Position numbers and translations under genes: made by a program
Shown here: piece by piece, positions 50,195 through 59,497 of the stretch
How the letters are laid out: every line of letters starts with the position of its first letter
Position numbering within the stretch: the stretch's first letter is position 1
NCBI RefSeq assembly: GCF_014297445.1
Contig: NZ_JACORU010000012.1
Location: 62,001 to 126,000 of the forward strand
Origin: Ramlibacter albus
GTDB taxonomy: Bacteria; Pseudomonadota; Gammaproteobacteria; Burkholderiales; Burkholderiaceae_C
Reading direction: 5' to 3'
DNA: 64,000 nt
Notes under the pieces: generated by a model
The model's database searches: none
The model's input: the letters and a program-made list of their open reading frames with translations, nothing else
What the model was told of the DNA's origin: nothing

Positions 50195-50686
50195 ATGAAA
50201 CACATCATCGCAGTGCTGCTGGAGAACGAGCCCGGCGCTCTCTCCCGCGTGGTGGGCCTCTTCTCGGCCCGCGGCTACAACATCGAGTCGCTCACCGTGG
50301 CGCCGACCGAGGACGCGTCGCTGTCGCGCATGACGATCCAGACGACGGGCTCGGACGACGTGATCGAGCAGATCACCAAGCACCTGAACCGCCTCATCGA
50401 GGTGGTGAAGGTGGTGGACCTCACCGAGGGCGCCTACACCGAGCGCGAGCTCATGATGGTGAAGGTGCGCGCGGTGGGCAAGGAGCGCGAGGAGATGAAG
50501 CGCATGGCCGACATCTTCCGCGGCCGCATCATCGACGTGACCGAGAAGAGCTACACCATCGAACTCACCGGCGACCAGGCCAAGAACGACGCCTTCCTGG
50601 AAGCCATCGACCGCACCGCCATCCTGGAGACCGTCCGCACGGGCGCCTCCGGCATCGGCCGCGGCGAACGGATCCTGCGCGTTTGA
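50195..50686 (+). CDS. ilvH: Acetolactate synthase small (regulatory) subunit
   Basis: A 163-residue regulatory subunit that activates IlvI and confers valine feedback inhibition. The N-terminal ACT domain starts MKHIIAVLLENEPGALSRVVGLF with the valine-binding region ARGYNIESLTVAPTED. The C-terminal domain contains LMMVKVRA and DITEKSYTIELTG-like sequence (here DVTEKSYTIELTG). Full length. The gene follows ilvI after an 86-nt spacer that folds into two hairpins, and ilvC follows after 30 nt. No strong ribosome site precedes the ATG. Confidence 0.96.
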   Translation: MKHIIAVLLENEPGALSRVVGLFSARGYNIESLTVAPTEDASLSRMTIQTTGSDDVIEQITKHLNRLIEVVKVVDLTEGAYTERELMMVKVRAVGKEREEMKRMADIFRGRIIDVTEKSYTIELTGDQAKNDAFLEAIDRTAILETVRTGASGIGRGERILRV

Positions 50687-50716
50687 CTGTTTTTTTGAAT
50701 TTTTCCGGAGAGCACC

Positions 50717-51736
<1,020 letters not shown>

Positions 51737-51745
51737 ACTAGCGGG

Positions 51746-52564
51746 ATGCACGACGCATCCCATCCCAGCGACGACACGCCCGAGCCGGGCGTCGTCGTCC
51801 GCAAGCGCCGCAAGGGCATCTACATCCTGCCCAACCTCTTCACGCTGGCGGCGCTGTTCGGCGGTTTCTACGCGGTGGTGATGGCCATGAACGGCCGCTT
51901 CGACCTGGCCGCCAGCGGCGTGTTCATCGCGATGGTCCTCGACAGCCTCGACGGGCGCGTCGCCCGCATGACCAACACCACCAGCGCGTTCGGCGAGCAG
52001 ATGGATTCGCTGTCGGACATGGTGTCGTTCGGCGCGGCGCCGGCGCTCATCGCGTACGAATGGGCGCTGAAGGGCATCGGGCGCTGGGGGTGGATCGCGG
52101 CGTTCGTCTATTGCGCCTGCGCGGCGCTGCGGCTGGCGCGCTTCAACGTGAACACCGGGGTCGTGGACAAGCGTTACTTCCAGGGCCTGCCTTCGCCCGC
52201 GGCCGCCGCGCTCGTGGCCGGGTTCATCTGGCTCATGAACGACCTGGAGTTCAAGGGCTACGAGGTCGTGTGGCCGATGTTCTGCATCGCGCTGTACGCA
52301 GGGCTCACGATGGTCACCAACGTGCCGTTCTACAGTTTCAAGGACGTGCAGATGAAGAAGACGGTGCCGTTCGCGGTGATCGTCGCCATCGCGCTGGGCA
52401 TCGCGGTGATCAACATCCACCCGCCCACGGTGCTGTTCGGGCTTTTCGTGGTGTACGGCCTGTCGGGGTACGCGGTGTATGCCTGGAAGCGCGCCCGCGG
52501 CAAGCCGGTGAGCATGATCGCAACCTCCACCGACGAACCGGACGAGCGCGGGTTGCACAAATAG
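51746..52564 (+). CDS. pssA: CDP-diacylglycerol--serine O-phosphatidyltransferase
   Basis: A 272-residue membrane enzyme making phosphatidylserine, the precursor of phosphatidylethanolamine. The CDP-alcohol phosphotransferase signature D-G-x2-A-R-x8-G-x3-D-x3-D is complete in LDSLDGRVARMTNTTSAFGE and the following QMDSLSDMVSFG. About seven membrane helices follow. It is of the Bacillus-like (subclass II) integral type, not the E. coli peripheral type. The position between ilvC and leuA is conserved in Burkholderiales. The C-terminal tail is polar. Confidence 0.95.
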   Translation: MHDASHPSDDTPEPGVVVRKRRKGIYILPNLFTLAALFGGFYAVVMAMNGRFDLAASGVFIAMVLDSLDGRVARMTNTTSAFGEQMDSLSDMVSFGAAPALIAYEWALKGIGRWGWIAAFVYCACAALRLARFNVNTGVVDKRYFQGLPSPAAAALVAGFIWLMNDLEFKGYEVVWPMFCIALYAGLTMVTNVPFYSFKDVQMKKTVPFAVIVAIALGIAVINIHPPTVLFGLFVVYGLSGYAVYAWKRARGKPVSMIATSTDEPDERGLHK

Positions 52565-52569
52565 TGTGA

Positions 52570-52575
52570 TACATT
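52570..52575 (+). promoter_or_regulatory. -10 box before the leucine leader peptide
   Basis: TACATT begins 13 nt before the leader peptide ATG at 52583. If used, the leader message starts at about that codon and would be leaderless. No clear -35 at 17 bp; TTGCAC occurs at 52553-52558. Confidence 0.4.
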
Positions 52576-52582
52576 GATCGCC

Positions 52583-52639
52583 ATGAACATCCGTTCGCTG
52601 GCCCTTCTACTGCTATCCCCCCACGGGCGGAGACGGTAG
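52583..52639 (+). CDS. leuL: Leucine leader peptide (leu attenuator)
   Basis: An 18-codon ORF encoding MNIRSLALLLLSPHGRRR. Five of residues 6-11 are leucine, in a run interrupted once by alanine, and two of the codons are the rare CUA. The stop (TAG) lies 22 nt before a terminator hairpin. This is the design of a transcription attenuator: with charged tRNA-Leu scarce, the ribosome stalls on the Leu run and the terminator does not form. It precedes leuA by 70 nt. The peptide itself is unlikely to have a function. Confidence 0.82.
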   Translation: MNIRSLALLLLSPHGRRR

Positions 52640-52661
52640 CGCGCGCGCGAATTCCCGAATC

Positions 52662-52697
52662 ACGGCCCGTTTGCACCCGCAACGGGCCGTTTTCTTT
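52662..52697 (+). terminator. leu attenuator terminator hairpin
   Basis: ACGGCCCGTT (52662-52671) and AACGGGCCGT (52681-52690) form a perfect 10-bp stem with a 9-nt loop, followed by TTTCTTTT. ACGGGC inside the leader ORF (52623-52628) can pair instead with GCCCGT (52665-52670) of the terminator stem, giving a mutually exclusive antiterminator. Confidence 0.85.
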
Positions 52698-52709
52698 TGG
52701 AGCCCTGAA

Positions 52710-54395
52710 ATGCCGATGTTGAAGAACCCCGCCGCCAAGTACCGCGCCTTCCGCCCGGTCGGCCTGAAGGACCGCACCTGGCCGGACGCGGTGCTGACGA
52801 AGCCCCCTGTGTGGTGCAGCGTCGACCTGCGCGACGGCAACCAGGCGCTGATCGAGCCGATGGACATCCCGCGCAAGCTGCGGATGTTCGAGGCGCTGGT
52901 GGACATCGGCTTCAAGGAGATCGAGGTGGGGTTCCCCTCGGCGTCCCAGATCGAATACGACTTCGTGCGCAAGCTGATCGAGGAGGACCTGATCCCCGCC
53001 GACGTGACGATCCAGGTGCTGACGCAGGCGCGCGAGGAGCTCATTCGCAAGACCTTCGATTCGCTGCGCGGCGCACGCCGCGTGATCGTGCACCTGTACA
53101 ACGCGACGGCGCCCGTGATGCGCAAGGTGGTGTTGGGGCTGGACGAAGACGGGATCGTGCAGCTCGCCACGTCGCAGGCGAAGCTGTTCCAGGAACTGGC
53201 GGCGCAGCAGCCCGGGACCGAGTGGGTGTTCCAGTACTCGCCCGAAATGTTCTCCGGCACCGAGCTTACCTTCGCCAAGCGCGTGGTCGATGCCGTCACC
53301 GAGGTGTGGCAACCGACGCCGCAGCGCAAGTGCATCGTCAACCTGCCGTCCACCGTGGAGCATTCGACGCCCAACATCTTCGCGGACATGATCGAGTGGA
53401 TGCACCGCAACCTCGAGCGGCGCGATTCGATCGTGCTCTCCGTGCACCCGCACAACGACCGTGGCACGGGCACCGCAGCAGGTGAATTCGCCGTGATGGC
53501 GGGGGCCGACCGCCTCGAAGGCTGCCTGTTCGGCAACGGCGAGCGCACCGGGAACCTCGACCTCGTGAACGTCGCGCTCAACCTCTACAGCCAGGGCGTC
53601 CACCCGGGCCTGGACTTCTCGGACATCGACGAGATCCGCCGCACGGTCGAACACTGCAACCAGATCCCCGTGCACCCGCGCCACCCGTATGTCGGCGACC
53701 TCGTGTACACGTCCTTCTCCGGCTCGCACCAGGACGCGATCAAGAAGGCTTTCGCCGCGCGCAAGGAAGACGACATCTGGGACATGCCCTACCTGCCGCT
53801 GGACCCGAAGGACCTCGGCCGCAGCTACGAGGCCGTGATCCGCGTGAACAGCCAGTCGGGCAAGGGCGGCATCTCCTACCTGCTCGAGGCCGAGTACGGG
53901 CTGGAGTTGCCGCGCCGGCTGCAGATCGAGTTCAGCCAGGTCGTGCAGCGTGCCATGGACGCGACCGGCAAGGAGTTCACGGCCGCCGACCTCTGGCAGG
54001 TGTTCGAGACCGAGTACGGGCTTGCCACCAACGGCGTGCCGCAGCATCACGTCACGGAAGAGGGCGGCGGGCAAGTCTCCATTGCCGCGCAGGTGCAGAT
54101 GGGTGGCCGCGCCTTCGGCGTGCGCGGCATCGGCAACGGCCCGATCGACGCCTTCGTGGCCGGGCTGTCGCACGTCAGCGGCCAGCCGATCCGCGTGCTG
54201 GACTACCATGAGCACGCCATCGCGTCCGGCGCCAACGCGCGCGCGGTGGCCTACCTGGAACTGCGCATCGGCGAGCAGACGCTTTTCGGCGTGGGCACGG
54301 ATGCGAACATCGTGTCGGCGTCCCTCAAGGCGATCGTTTCGGGCTTGCAGCGGGCGAGCGTGGAAAGCAAGGAGCAGGCATGGCAGACCAACTGA
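52710..54395 (+). CDS. leuA: 2-isopropylmalate synthase, long (type 2) form
   Basis: A 561-residue enzyme that condenses acetyl-CoA with 2-oxoisovalerate, the first step of leucine synthesis. Motifs: WCSVDLRDGNQALIEPMD (catalytic Arg and metal Asp), GFKEIEVGFPSASQIEYDF, HPHNDRGTGTAAGEFA (metal-binding HxH region) and LFGNGERTGNLDLV. The C-terminal domain GGGQVSIAAQVQMGG belongs to the allosteric LeuA dimer module that binds leucine. It is of the fungal/actinobacterial kind rather than the E. coli kind. Expression should be controlled by the leucine attenuator just upstream. It overlaps the second synthase gene by 16 bp. Confidence 0.94.
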   Translation: MPMLKNPAAKYRAFRPVGLKDRTWPDAVLTKPPVWCSVDLRDGNQALIEPMDIPRKLRMFEALVDIGFKEIEVGFPSASQIEYDFVRKLIEEDLIPADVTIQVLTQAREELIRKTFDSLRGARRVIVHLYNATAPVMRKVVLGLDEDGIVQLATSQAKLFQELAAQQPGTEWVFQYSPEMFSGTELTFAKRVVDAVTEVWQPTPQRKCIVNLPSTVEHSTPNIFADMIEWMHRNLERRDSIVLSVHPHNDRGTGTAAGEFAVMAGADRLEGCLFGNGERTGNLDLVNVALNLYSQGVHPGLDFSDIDEIRRTVEHCNQIPVHPRHPYVGDLVYTSFSGSHQDAIKKAFAARKEDDIWDMPYLPLDPKDLGRSYEAVIRVNSQSGKGGISYLLEAEYGLELPRRLQIEFSQVVQRAMDATGKEFTAADLWQVFETEYGLATNGVPQHHVTEEGGGQVSIAAQVQMGGRAFGVRGIGNGPIDAFVAGLSHVSGQPIRVLDYHEHAIASGANARAVAYLELRIGEQTLFGVGTDANIVSASLKAIVSGLQRASVESKEQAWQTN

Positions 54396-55918
54396 TCATC
54401 TTCGACACGACGCTGCGCGACGGCGAGCAGTCCCCCGGCGCCTCGATGACCAAGGACGAGAAGCTGCGCATCGCGCGCCAGCTCGAGCGGCTGAAGGTCG
54501 ACGTCATCGAAGCCGGCTTCGCGGCCAGCTCCAACGGCGACTTCGATGCGGTGCAGGCCATCGCCGCGGCGATCAGGGACTCGACGGTGTGCTCGCTCTC
54601 GCGCGCCAACGACAAGGACATCGCGCGCGCCGCCGAGGCGCTCAAGCCGGCGGCGCGGGCGCGCATCCACACCTTCATCGCGACTTCGCCGCTGCACATG
54701 GAGAAGAAGCTGCGGATGACGCCCGAGCAGGTGCTGGAGCAGGCGAAGCAGTCGGTGCGCTTCGCGCGCAACCTCTGCGGCGACATCGAGTTCTCGCCGG
54801 AAGATGGCTACCGCAGCGAGGTGGACTTCCTCTGCCGTGTGCTGGAGACGGTGATCGACGAAGGCGCCACCACGATCAACGTGCCCGACACCGTGGGCTA
54901 TGCGGTGCCCGAGCTCTACGGGAACTTCATCAAGACGCTGCGCGAGCGCGTGCCGAATTCCGACAAGGCCGTCTGGTCCGTGCACTGCCACAACGACCTC
55001 GGCATGGCGGTGGCGAACTCGCTGGCCGGCGTGAAGATCGGCGGCGCGCGCCAGGTCGAGTGCACGATCAACGGGCTCGGCGAGCGCGCGGGCAACTGCT
55101 CGCTGGAAGAGATCGTGATGGCCGTGAAGACCCGCAAGGATTACTTCGGCCTCGACGTGCTCATCGACACCAAGCACATCGTGCCGGCCTCGCGCATGGT
55201 GAGCCAGACGACCGGCTTCGTCGTGCAGCCCAACAAGGCCGTGGTGGGCGCGAACGCGTTCGCGCACGCGAGCGGCATCCACCAGGACGGCGTGCTCAAG
55301 GCGCGCGACACCTACGAGATCATGCGGGCCGAGGACGTGGGCTGGTCTGCCAACAAGATCGTGCTGGGCAAGCTGTCGGGCCGCAACGCCTTCAAGCAGC
55401 GCCTGCAGGAGCTGGGTGTCCAGATGGATAGCGAGGCCGACGTCAACGCGGCCTTCGCGAAGTTCAAGGAACTGGCCGACCGCAAGAGCGACATATTCGA
55501 CGAGGACATCCTGGCGCTGGTCAGCGACGAGAGCCTGGCCCACGAGCCGGACACCTACCACTTGATCTCCCTCAAGCAGCACAGCGAGACGGGGGAGCGG
55601 CCGCACGCCGAGGTGGTGTTTACTGTCGAGGGGCGGGAGGTCAAGGGTGCGTCGGACGGCAACGGGCCGGTGGACGCGTCCCTCAAGGCGATCGAGAGCC
55701 AGGTCAAGAGCGGGGCGGAGATGGTGCTGTATTCGGTCAATGCGATCAGCGGCTCGACCGAGAGTCAGGGCGAGGTGACCGTCCGGCTGCAGAACTCGGG
55801 CCGGGTGGTCAACGGTGTCGGCGCGGACCCGGACATCGTCGTTGCATCTGCAAAGGCTTACCTCAGTGCCCTCAACAAGTTACAAAGTAAAGCTGATCGG
55901 GTAGCTGCGCAAGGCTGA
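54380..55918 (+). CDS. leuA: 2-isopropylmalate synthase, short (E. coli-like, type 1) form
   Basis: A 512-residue second isopropylmalate synthase. Motifs: IFDTTLRDGEQSPGASM (catalytic Arg, metal Asp), VHCHNDLGMAVANSLAG (metal-binding HxH), INGLGERAGNCSLEE and the flexible-loop HASGIHQDGVLK. The C-terminal LeuA dimer domain contains AEVVFTVEGREVKGASDGNGPVDA, the leucine regulatory domain. It begins 16 bp inside the type 2 gene, so it is co-translated with it. Citramalate synthase is an alternative, but length and the intact C-terminal domain favour IPMS. Last gene of the leu pair. Confidence 0.92.
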   Translation: MADQLIIFDTTLRDGEQSPGASMTKDEKLRIARQLERLKVDVIEAGFAASSNGDFDAVQAIAAAIRDSTVCSLSRANDKDIARAAEALKPAARARIHTFIATSPLHMEKKLRMTPEQVLEQAKQSVRFARNLCGDIEFSPEDGYRSEVDFLCRVLETVIDEGATTINVPDTVGYAVPELYGNFIKTLRERVPNSDKAVWSVHCHNDLGMAVANSLAGVKIGGARQVECTINGLGERAGNCSLEEIVMAVKTRKDYFGLDVLIDTKHIVPASRMVSQTTGFVVQPNKAVVGANAFAHASGIHQDGVLKARDTYEIMRAEDVGWSANKIVLGKLSGRNAFKQRLQELGVQMDSEADVNAAFAKFKELADRKSDIFDEDILALVSDESLAHEPDTYHLISLKQHSETGERPHAEVVFTVEGREVKGASDGNGPVDASLKAIESQVKSGAEMVLYSVNAISGSTESQGEVTVRLQNSGRVVNGVGADPDIVVASAKAYLSALNKLQSKADRVAAQG

Positions 55919-55929
55919 GGGTATCTACC

Positions 55930-55935
55930 TATAAT
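55930..55935 (+). promoter_or_regulatory. Consensus -10 box before the peptidase gene
   Basis: TATAAT, a perfect -10 hexamer, lies 12 bp after the leuA stop. No good -35 sequence is present at 17 bp (GCGCAA). It would give a leader of about 80 nt for the peptidase gene if the TTG at 56023 is the start. Confidence 0.5.
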
Positions 55936-56022
55936 TCGCGCGGTGGCTTAGGTTACCTTTCTAAGCTGTTGATTTTGTTTGTATCGCCTGCGTTCAGGAC
56001 GTTGTTTGGGATTGAACGAGCT

Positions 56023-57069
56023 TTGAACCGCATCCTACATACCGTTGCACTGGGGGCCTTCGTTCTGGCGTTGCTGCCGAACGTGGCCGAGGCCGCCCCT
56101 GCCAAGCGCGTCGCGAAGAAGGCGGCCGTCACCAAGACGGCGCGCGTTTCGAAGACGTTCGCCAAGGGTGCCCCGCGCATGGTGGCCGCCGGCAAGCGCC
56201 GCTCGGTCATCGTGGCCGCGCCGCCCAAGCCCTCGTTCGGCCAGCTCGCCGGCCTGCACTCGGTGCAGGACGACCTGGATTTGAAGTCCAGCGTCGCTTT
56301 CGTGATCGACCAGGACACCCGCGAGGTGCTGGTGCGCAAGAACGACAGCGCCGTGCTGCCCATCGCCTCCATCACCAAGCTGATGACCGGCCTGATCGTG
56401 AGCGAGGCCAAGCTGCCGCTGGACGAGCAGGTCACCATCACCGAGGAAGACGTCGACACCGAGAAGCACAGCAGCTCGCGCCTGAAGGTGGGCACCACGC
56501 TCACCCGCCGCGACCTGATGCACCTGGCGCTGATGTCCAGCGAAAACCGCGCGGCGCACGCGCTGGGCCGCACCTACCCGGGCGGCATGAGCGCCTTCGT
56601 GAGCGCGATGAACAACAAGGCCCGCGAGCTGGGCATGCGCGACACGCAGTACGTCGAGCCGACGGGCCTGTCCAGCCGCAACCAGAGCAGCGCGAAGGAC
56701 CTCGCCACGCTGGTCAACATCGCCTATTCCGACCCGATGCTGCGCGAGTTCTCCACCTCTCCCGGCACGCACGTCGAGGTGGGCAACCGGCTGCTGGCGT
56801 ACAACAACACCAACCGGCTCGTGCACAACCCCAACTGGGAGATCGGCCTGCAGAAGACCGGCTACATCTCCGAGGCGGGCCAGTGCCTCGTGATGCAGGC
56901 CAAGGTGGCCGGCCGCAAGCTGATCATGGTGTTCCTGGACTCGGCCGGCAAACTGAGCCGCATCGGCGATGCCGAGCGCGTGCGCAAGTGGCTGGAAACG
57001 CATGGCGTGCCGACGCATGCGCCGGTGGTGCCCAGCGGCAACACGGTGATCCGGCAAGTGTCCGGCTAA
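56023..57069 (+). CDS. pbpG: D-alanyl-D-alanine endopeptidase / carboxypeptidase (PBP7-like, TTG start)
   Basis: A 348-residue serine peptidase (S11 family) that cuts peptidoglycan crosslinks in the periplasm. The signal peptide is MNRILHTVALGAFVLALLPN with cleavage after VAEA. A basic, Ala/Lys-rich linker (residues 25-65) precedes the catalytic domain. Active-site motifs: S116-I-T-K119 (PIASITKLMTG), S173-E-N (LMSSENRAAH) and K-T-G (GLQKTGYISEAG). No in-frame ATG gives a signal peptide; the TTG at 56023 is chosen, and TTG 55969 would add 18 residues. It ends before a bidirectional terminator. Confidence 0.9.
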   Translation: MNRILHTVALGAFVLALLPNVAEAAPAKRVAKKAAVTKTARVSKTFAKGAPRMVAAGKRRSVIVAAPPKPSFGQLAGLHSVQDDLDLKSSVAFVIDQDTREVLVRKNDSAVLPIASITKLMTGLIVSEAKLPLDEQVTITEEDVDTEKHSSSRLKVGTTLTRRDLMHLALMSSENRAAHALGRTYPGGMSAFVSAMNNKARELGMRDTQYVEPTGLSSRNQSSAKDLATLVNIAYSDPMLREFSTSPGTHVEVGNRLLAYNNTNRLVHNPNWEIGLQKTGYISEAGQCLVMQAKVAGRKLIMVFLDSAGKLSRIGDAERVRKWLETHGVPTHAPVVPSGNTVIRQVSG

Positions 57070-57085
57070 CGACTCTGCCCAAACA

Positions 57086-57112
57086 AAAAAGCCGGCTTCG
57101 AGCCGGCTTTTT
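57086..57112. terminator. Bidirectional rho-independent terminator
   Basis: AAAAAGCCGGCT (57086-57097), loop TCG, AGCCGGCTTTTT (57101-57112) form a perfect 12-bp stem with A/T tracts on both sides. It serves both the peptidase gene and the convergent IclR gene, whose stop codon lies within its edge. Confidence 0.9.
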
Positions 57113-57115
57113 GTT

Positions 57116-57913
57116 TTACGCCGCCAGGCGCTGCAGCGAGGGCTTGTGCCCCAGCGCCGACGAAATCTCGTTCGCCGTCGCCTGCAGCTTCGGCAGCCAG
57201 TTCTCGTCCAGCCGGTCAGCCGGCGCCGAGATCGACAGGCCGGCCACCAGCTTGCTCTGGTCGTCGTAGATGCCGGCCGCCATGCAGCGCACGCCCAGCT
57301 CCAGCTCCTCGTTGTCGCGCGCGATGCCGTACTGGCGCGCCTTGGCGAGTTCGCGCTCCAGCACCGGCAGCTGCGTGATGCTGTTGCGCGTGTGGCCCGC
57401 AAGGCCGGTGCGCGTCGCATACGCGCGCACGCGCTGTGGATCGTCCACCGCCAGGAACAGCTTGCCGGTGGACGTGAGGTGCAGCGGCGCCCGCCCGCCG
57501 ATGGCCCGCACCACTTGCATGCCCGAGCGCTCGCTGTACGCGCGCTCCACGTAGACGATCTCATCGCCTTGCCGCACGCTCAGGTTCACCGGCTGCTGGA
57601 TCTGCTTGTGCAGCTCGCGCATCGGCGTGAGCGCCGCGTCGCGCACGTTCAGCCGCGCCTTCACCAGGTTGCCCAGCTCCAGCAGGCGCATGCCCAGGCG
57701 GTAGCTGCCGGCCTCGGGCCGGTCGACGAAGCGGCCCGTGGCCAGGTCGTTCAGGATGCGGTGCGTGGTGGAAGGGTGCAGGCCGGTCTTCTCGCTGATT
57801 TCCTTCAGGGAGACCGCGTCCTCACGAGAGGCCAGGACGTCGATCAGCGCGAACATGCGCTCGATGACCTGGATGGTGGGCGTGGTGGGGGCGTTGGGGT
57901 CTGTTTTTCTCAT
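57116..57913 (-). CDS. IclR-family transcriptional regulator
   Basis: A 265-residue IclR protein. The N-terminal winged helix-turn-helix is VIERMFALIDVLASREDAVS, LKEISEKTGLHPSTTHRIL. The C-terminal GAF-like effector domain includes LHLTSTGKLFLA and GIARDNEELELGVRCMAAGIYD, with the conserved E-x3-G-V-x-C-x-A ligand region. A GGCGCGA-N9-TCGCGCC repeat just before its ATG is a likely autoregulatory operator. No target operon is adjacent, so it may act elsewhere in the genome. Confidence 0.92.
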   Translation of the reverse strand: MRKTDPNAPTTPTIQVIERMFALIDVLASREDAVSLKEISEKTGLHPSTTHRILNDLATGRFVDRPEAGSYRLGMRLLELGNLVKARLNVRDAALTPMRELHKQIQQPVNLSVRQGDEIVYVERAYSERSGMQVVRAIGGRAPLHLTSTGKLFLAVDDPQRVRAYATRTGLAGHTRNSITQLPVLERELAKARQYGIARDNEELELGVRCMAAGIYDDQSKLVAGLSISAPADRLDENWLPKLQATANEISSALGHKPSLQRLAA

Positions 57914-57942
57914 GGCGCGAAATTTCCGGTCGCGCCATTTTA
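57914..57942 (-). promoter_or_regulatory. IclR promoter and operator
   Basis: GGCGCGA-N9-TCGCGCC (57914-57936) is a perfect 7-bp inverted repeat between a minus-strand -10 TAAAAT (57942-57937) and the IclR ATG. Binding would cover the expected transcription start. Confidence 0.5.
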
Positions 57943-58689
57943 CCTAGTGAAATGTGCTCCCGCCACCCACTGGCCGTCCACCAGGGTCTCGTGTGGGGTG
58001 AATCGCGCCTTGTAGCTCATCTTGGGGCTCTGGGCGATCCAGTAGCCGAGGTACACGTGCGGCAAGCCGAGCTTGCGGGCCTGCTCGATCTGCCAGAGCA
58101 CGCTGTAGGTGCCGTAGCTCGCGTCCGGGTCCGGGTCGTAGAACGTGTAGACGGCGGAGATGCCGTCGTTGAGCACGTCGAGGATCGACACCATGCGCAG
58201 CGGGCCGGGCGAGCCGTCCGGCAGCGTCTCGCGGAACTCCACCAGCCGCGAGTTGACGCGCGTCTGCAGCAGGAACTGCGTGTACTGGTCGATGCTGTCG
58301 TGGTCCATGCCGCCGCCCGCGTGGCGGCCGGTCTGGTAGCGGAGGTACAGGTGGTAGTGCTCCGGCACGAAGCACAGCTTGAGCACGCGGGCCTGCAGGT
58401 TGCCGTGCTTCGCCCAGGCACGGCGCTGGCTGCGAGTGGGGCGGAACGGGTTCGCCAGTACGCGCAACGGCACGCACGCGCGGCAGCCGTCGCAGTAGGG
58501 CCGGTATGTGAACATGCCGCTGCGGCGAAAGCCGCTCGTGACGAGGTCCGAGTACGCGTCGTTGTGGATGAGGTGGCTCGGCGTGGCCACCTGCGAGCGC
58601 GCCTGCTTGCCGGGGAGGTAACTGCAGGGGTAGGGAGCCGTCGCGTAGAACTGCAGCGTCTGGAGCGGTAGGTCCTTGAGGTGCGTCAC
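57940..58689 (-). CDS. bpt: Aspartate/glutamate leucyltransferase (GTG start)
   Basis: A 249-residue Bpt-type aminoacyl-tRNA--protein transferase. It attaches leucine to N-terminal Asp or Glu, making substrates for ClpS/ClpAP. Motifs: YPCSYLPGKQARSQVATPS near the N-terminus and FRRSGMFTYRPYCDGCRACVPLR with its cysteines (key residues C-x2-C-x-A-C). SPKMSYKARFTPHE lies near the C-terminus. The start is GTG at 58689, which overlaps the aat stop (GTGA). The aat-bpt pair together completes the N-degron pathway. Confidence 0.95.
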   Translation of the reverse strand: MTHLKDLPLQTLQFYATAPYPCSYLPGKQARSQVATPSHLIHNDAYSDLVTSGFRRSGMFTYRPYCDGCRACVPLRVLANPFRPTRSQRRAWAKHGNLQARVLKLCFVPEHYHLYLRYQTGRHAGGGMDHDSIDQYTQFLLQTRVNSRLVEFRETLPDGSPGPLRMVSILDVLNDGISAVYTFYDPDPDASYGTYSVLWQIEQARKLGLPHVYLGYWIAQSPKMSYKARFTPHETLVDGQWVAGAHFTR

Positions 58690-59432
58690 GCGTGCATCGA
58701 GGGCTGCAGGAGTTGCGTCCAGTATACGGGGTCGAAGCGCCACTGCGCTGGCGGCAGGGCCGCCGCGGCCGCGACATGTTGCACGAATTCCGCACGCGGG
58801 ATCTCGCGCGCGCCCAGCGACGCGAGGTGGCGGGTGTTCTGCTGGCAGTCGATCATCGCCACGCCCTGCGCACGGCCGAGCGCGACGAGGGCGGCCAGGG
58901 CGATCTTGGAGGCGTCGGGTTGCCGGGTGAACATCGACTCGCCGAACACCGCGCGGCCGATCCCGACGCAGTAGAGGCCGCCCACGAGGCGCCCTTCGAC
59001 CCAGGTTTCCACGCTGTGTGCGTAGCCGGCGCGGTGGAAGGCCTGGTAGGCCCGCACCATGTTCGGCACGATCCAGGTGCCCGACTGCCCGGGCCGCTCG
59101 CTCGACGCACACGCACGGATGACTTCGTCGAACGCGCTATCGATGCGGATCTCGCACCTGGGGTCCGCCGCGAATTTCGCGAGCGTCTTGCGCAGGGACC
59201 GGTGCAGCTTGAACTCGCGCGTGAACAGCACCATGCGCGGGTCCGTGCTCCACCACAGGATGGGCTGCCCTTCGCTGAACCACGGGAAGATGCCGCACGA
59301 GTACGCGCGGTGCAGCGTGTCGACGTCGAGCGCGCCGCCGGCCGCCAGCAGGCCGGGTGCGGGCTGGCGTGCGTCCCACGCGGTGGACGCATCGGGGAAC
59401 GGGTCGCCGGGGTGCAGCCAGGGCAGATGCAT
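58686..59432 (-). CDS. aat: Leucyl/phenylalanyl-tRNA--protein transferase
   Basis: A 248-residue enzyme that adds Leu or Phe from tRNA to N-terminal Arg or Lys, marking proteins for ClpAP. Signature blocks: LPWLHPGDPFPDAS, LLAAGGALDVDTLHRAYSCGIFPWF, WWSTDPRMVLF, SVETWVEGRLVGGLYCVGIGRAVFGESMF (key G-G-L-Y and F-G-E-S-M-F) and DCQQNTRHLASLGAREIPR. Full length. A -10-like TAATCT lies 15 nt before the ATG on the minus strand. It overlaps bpt by 4 bp. Confidence 0.96.
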   Translation of the reverse strand: MHLPWLHPGDPFPDASTAWDARQPAPGLLAAGGALDVDTLHRAYSCGIFPWFSEGQPILWWSTDPRMVLFTREFKLHRSLRKTLAKFAADPRCEIRIDSAFDEVIRACASSERPGQSGTWIVPNMVRAYQAFHRAGYAHSVETWVEGRLVGGLYCVGIGRAVFGESMFTRQPDASKIALAALVALGRAQGVAMIDCQQNTRHLASLGAREIPRAEFVQHVAAAAALPPAQWRFDPVYWTQLLQPSMHA

Positions 59433-59497
59433 GCAGCTAGGAGATTACCGTGCGGCGGCCTTGCCGTGCCGCGCGGCGTGCATGAACCTGGAGCGCC

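Noticed and set aside
50687..50716. T-rich run between ilvH and ilvC as a terminator
   Set aside because: No GC-rich hairpin precedes the T-run. It is probably an A/T-rich unstructured leader for ilvC translation.
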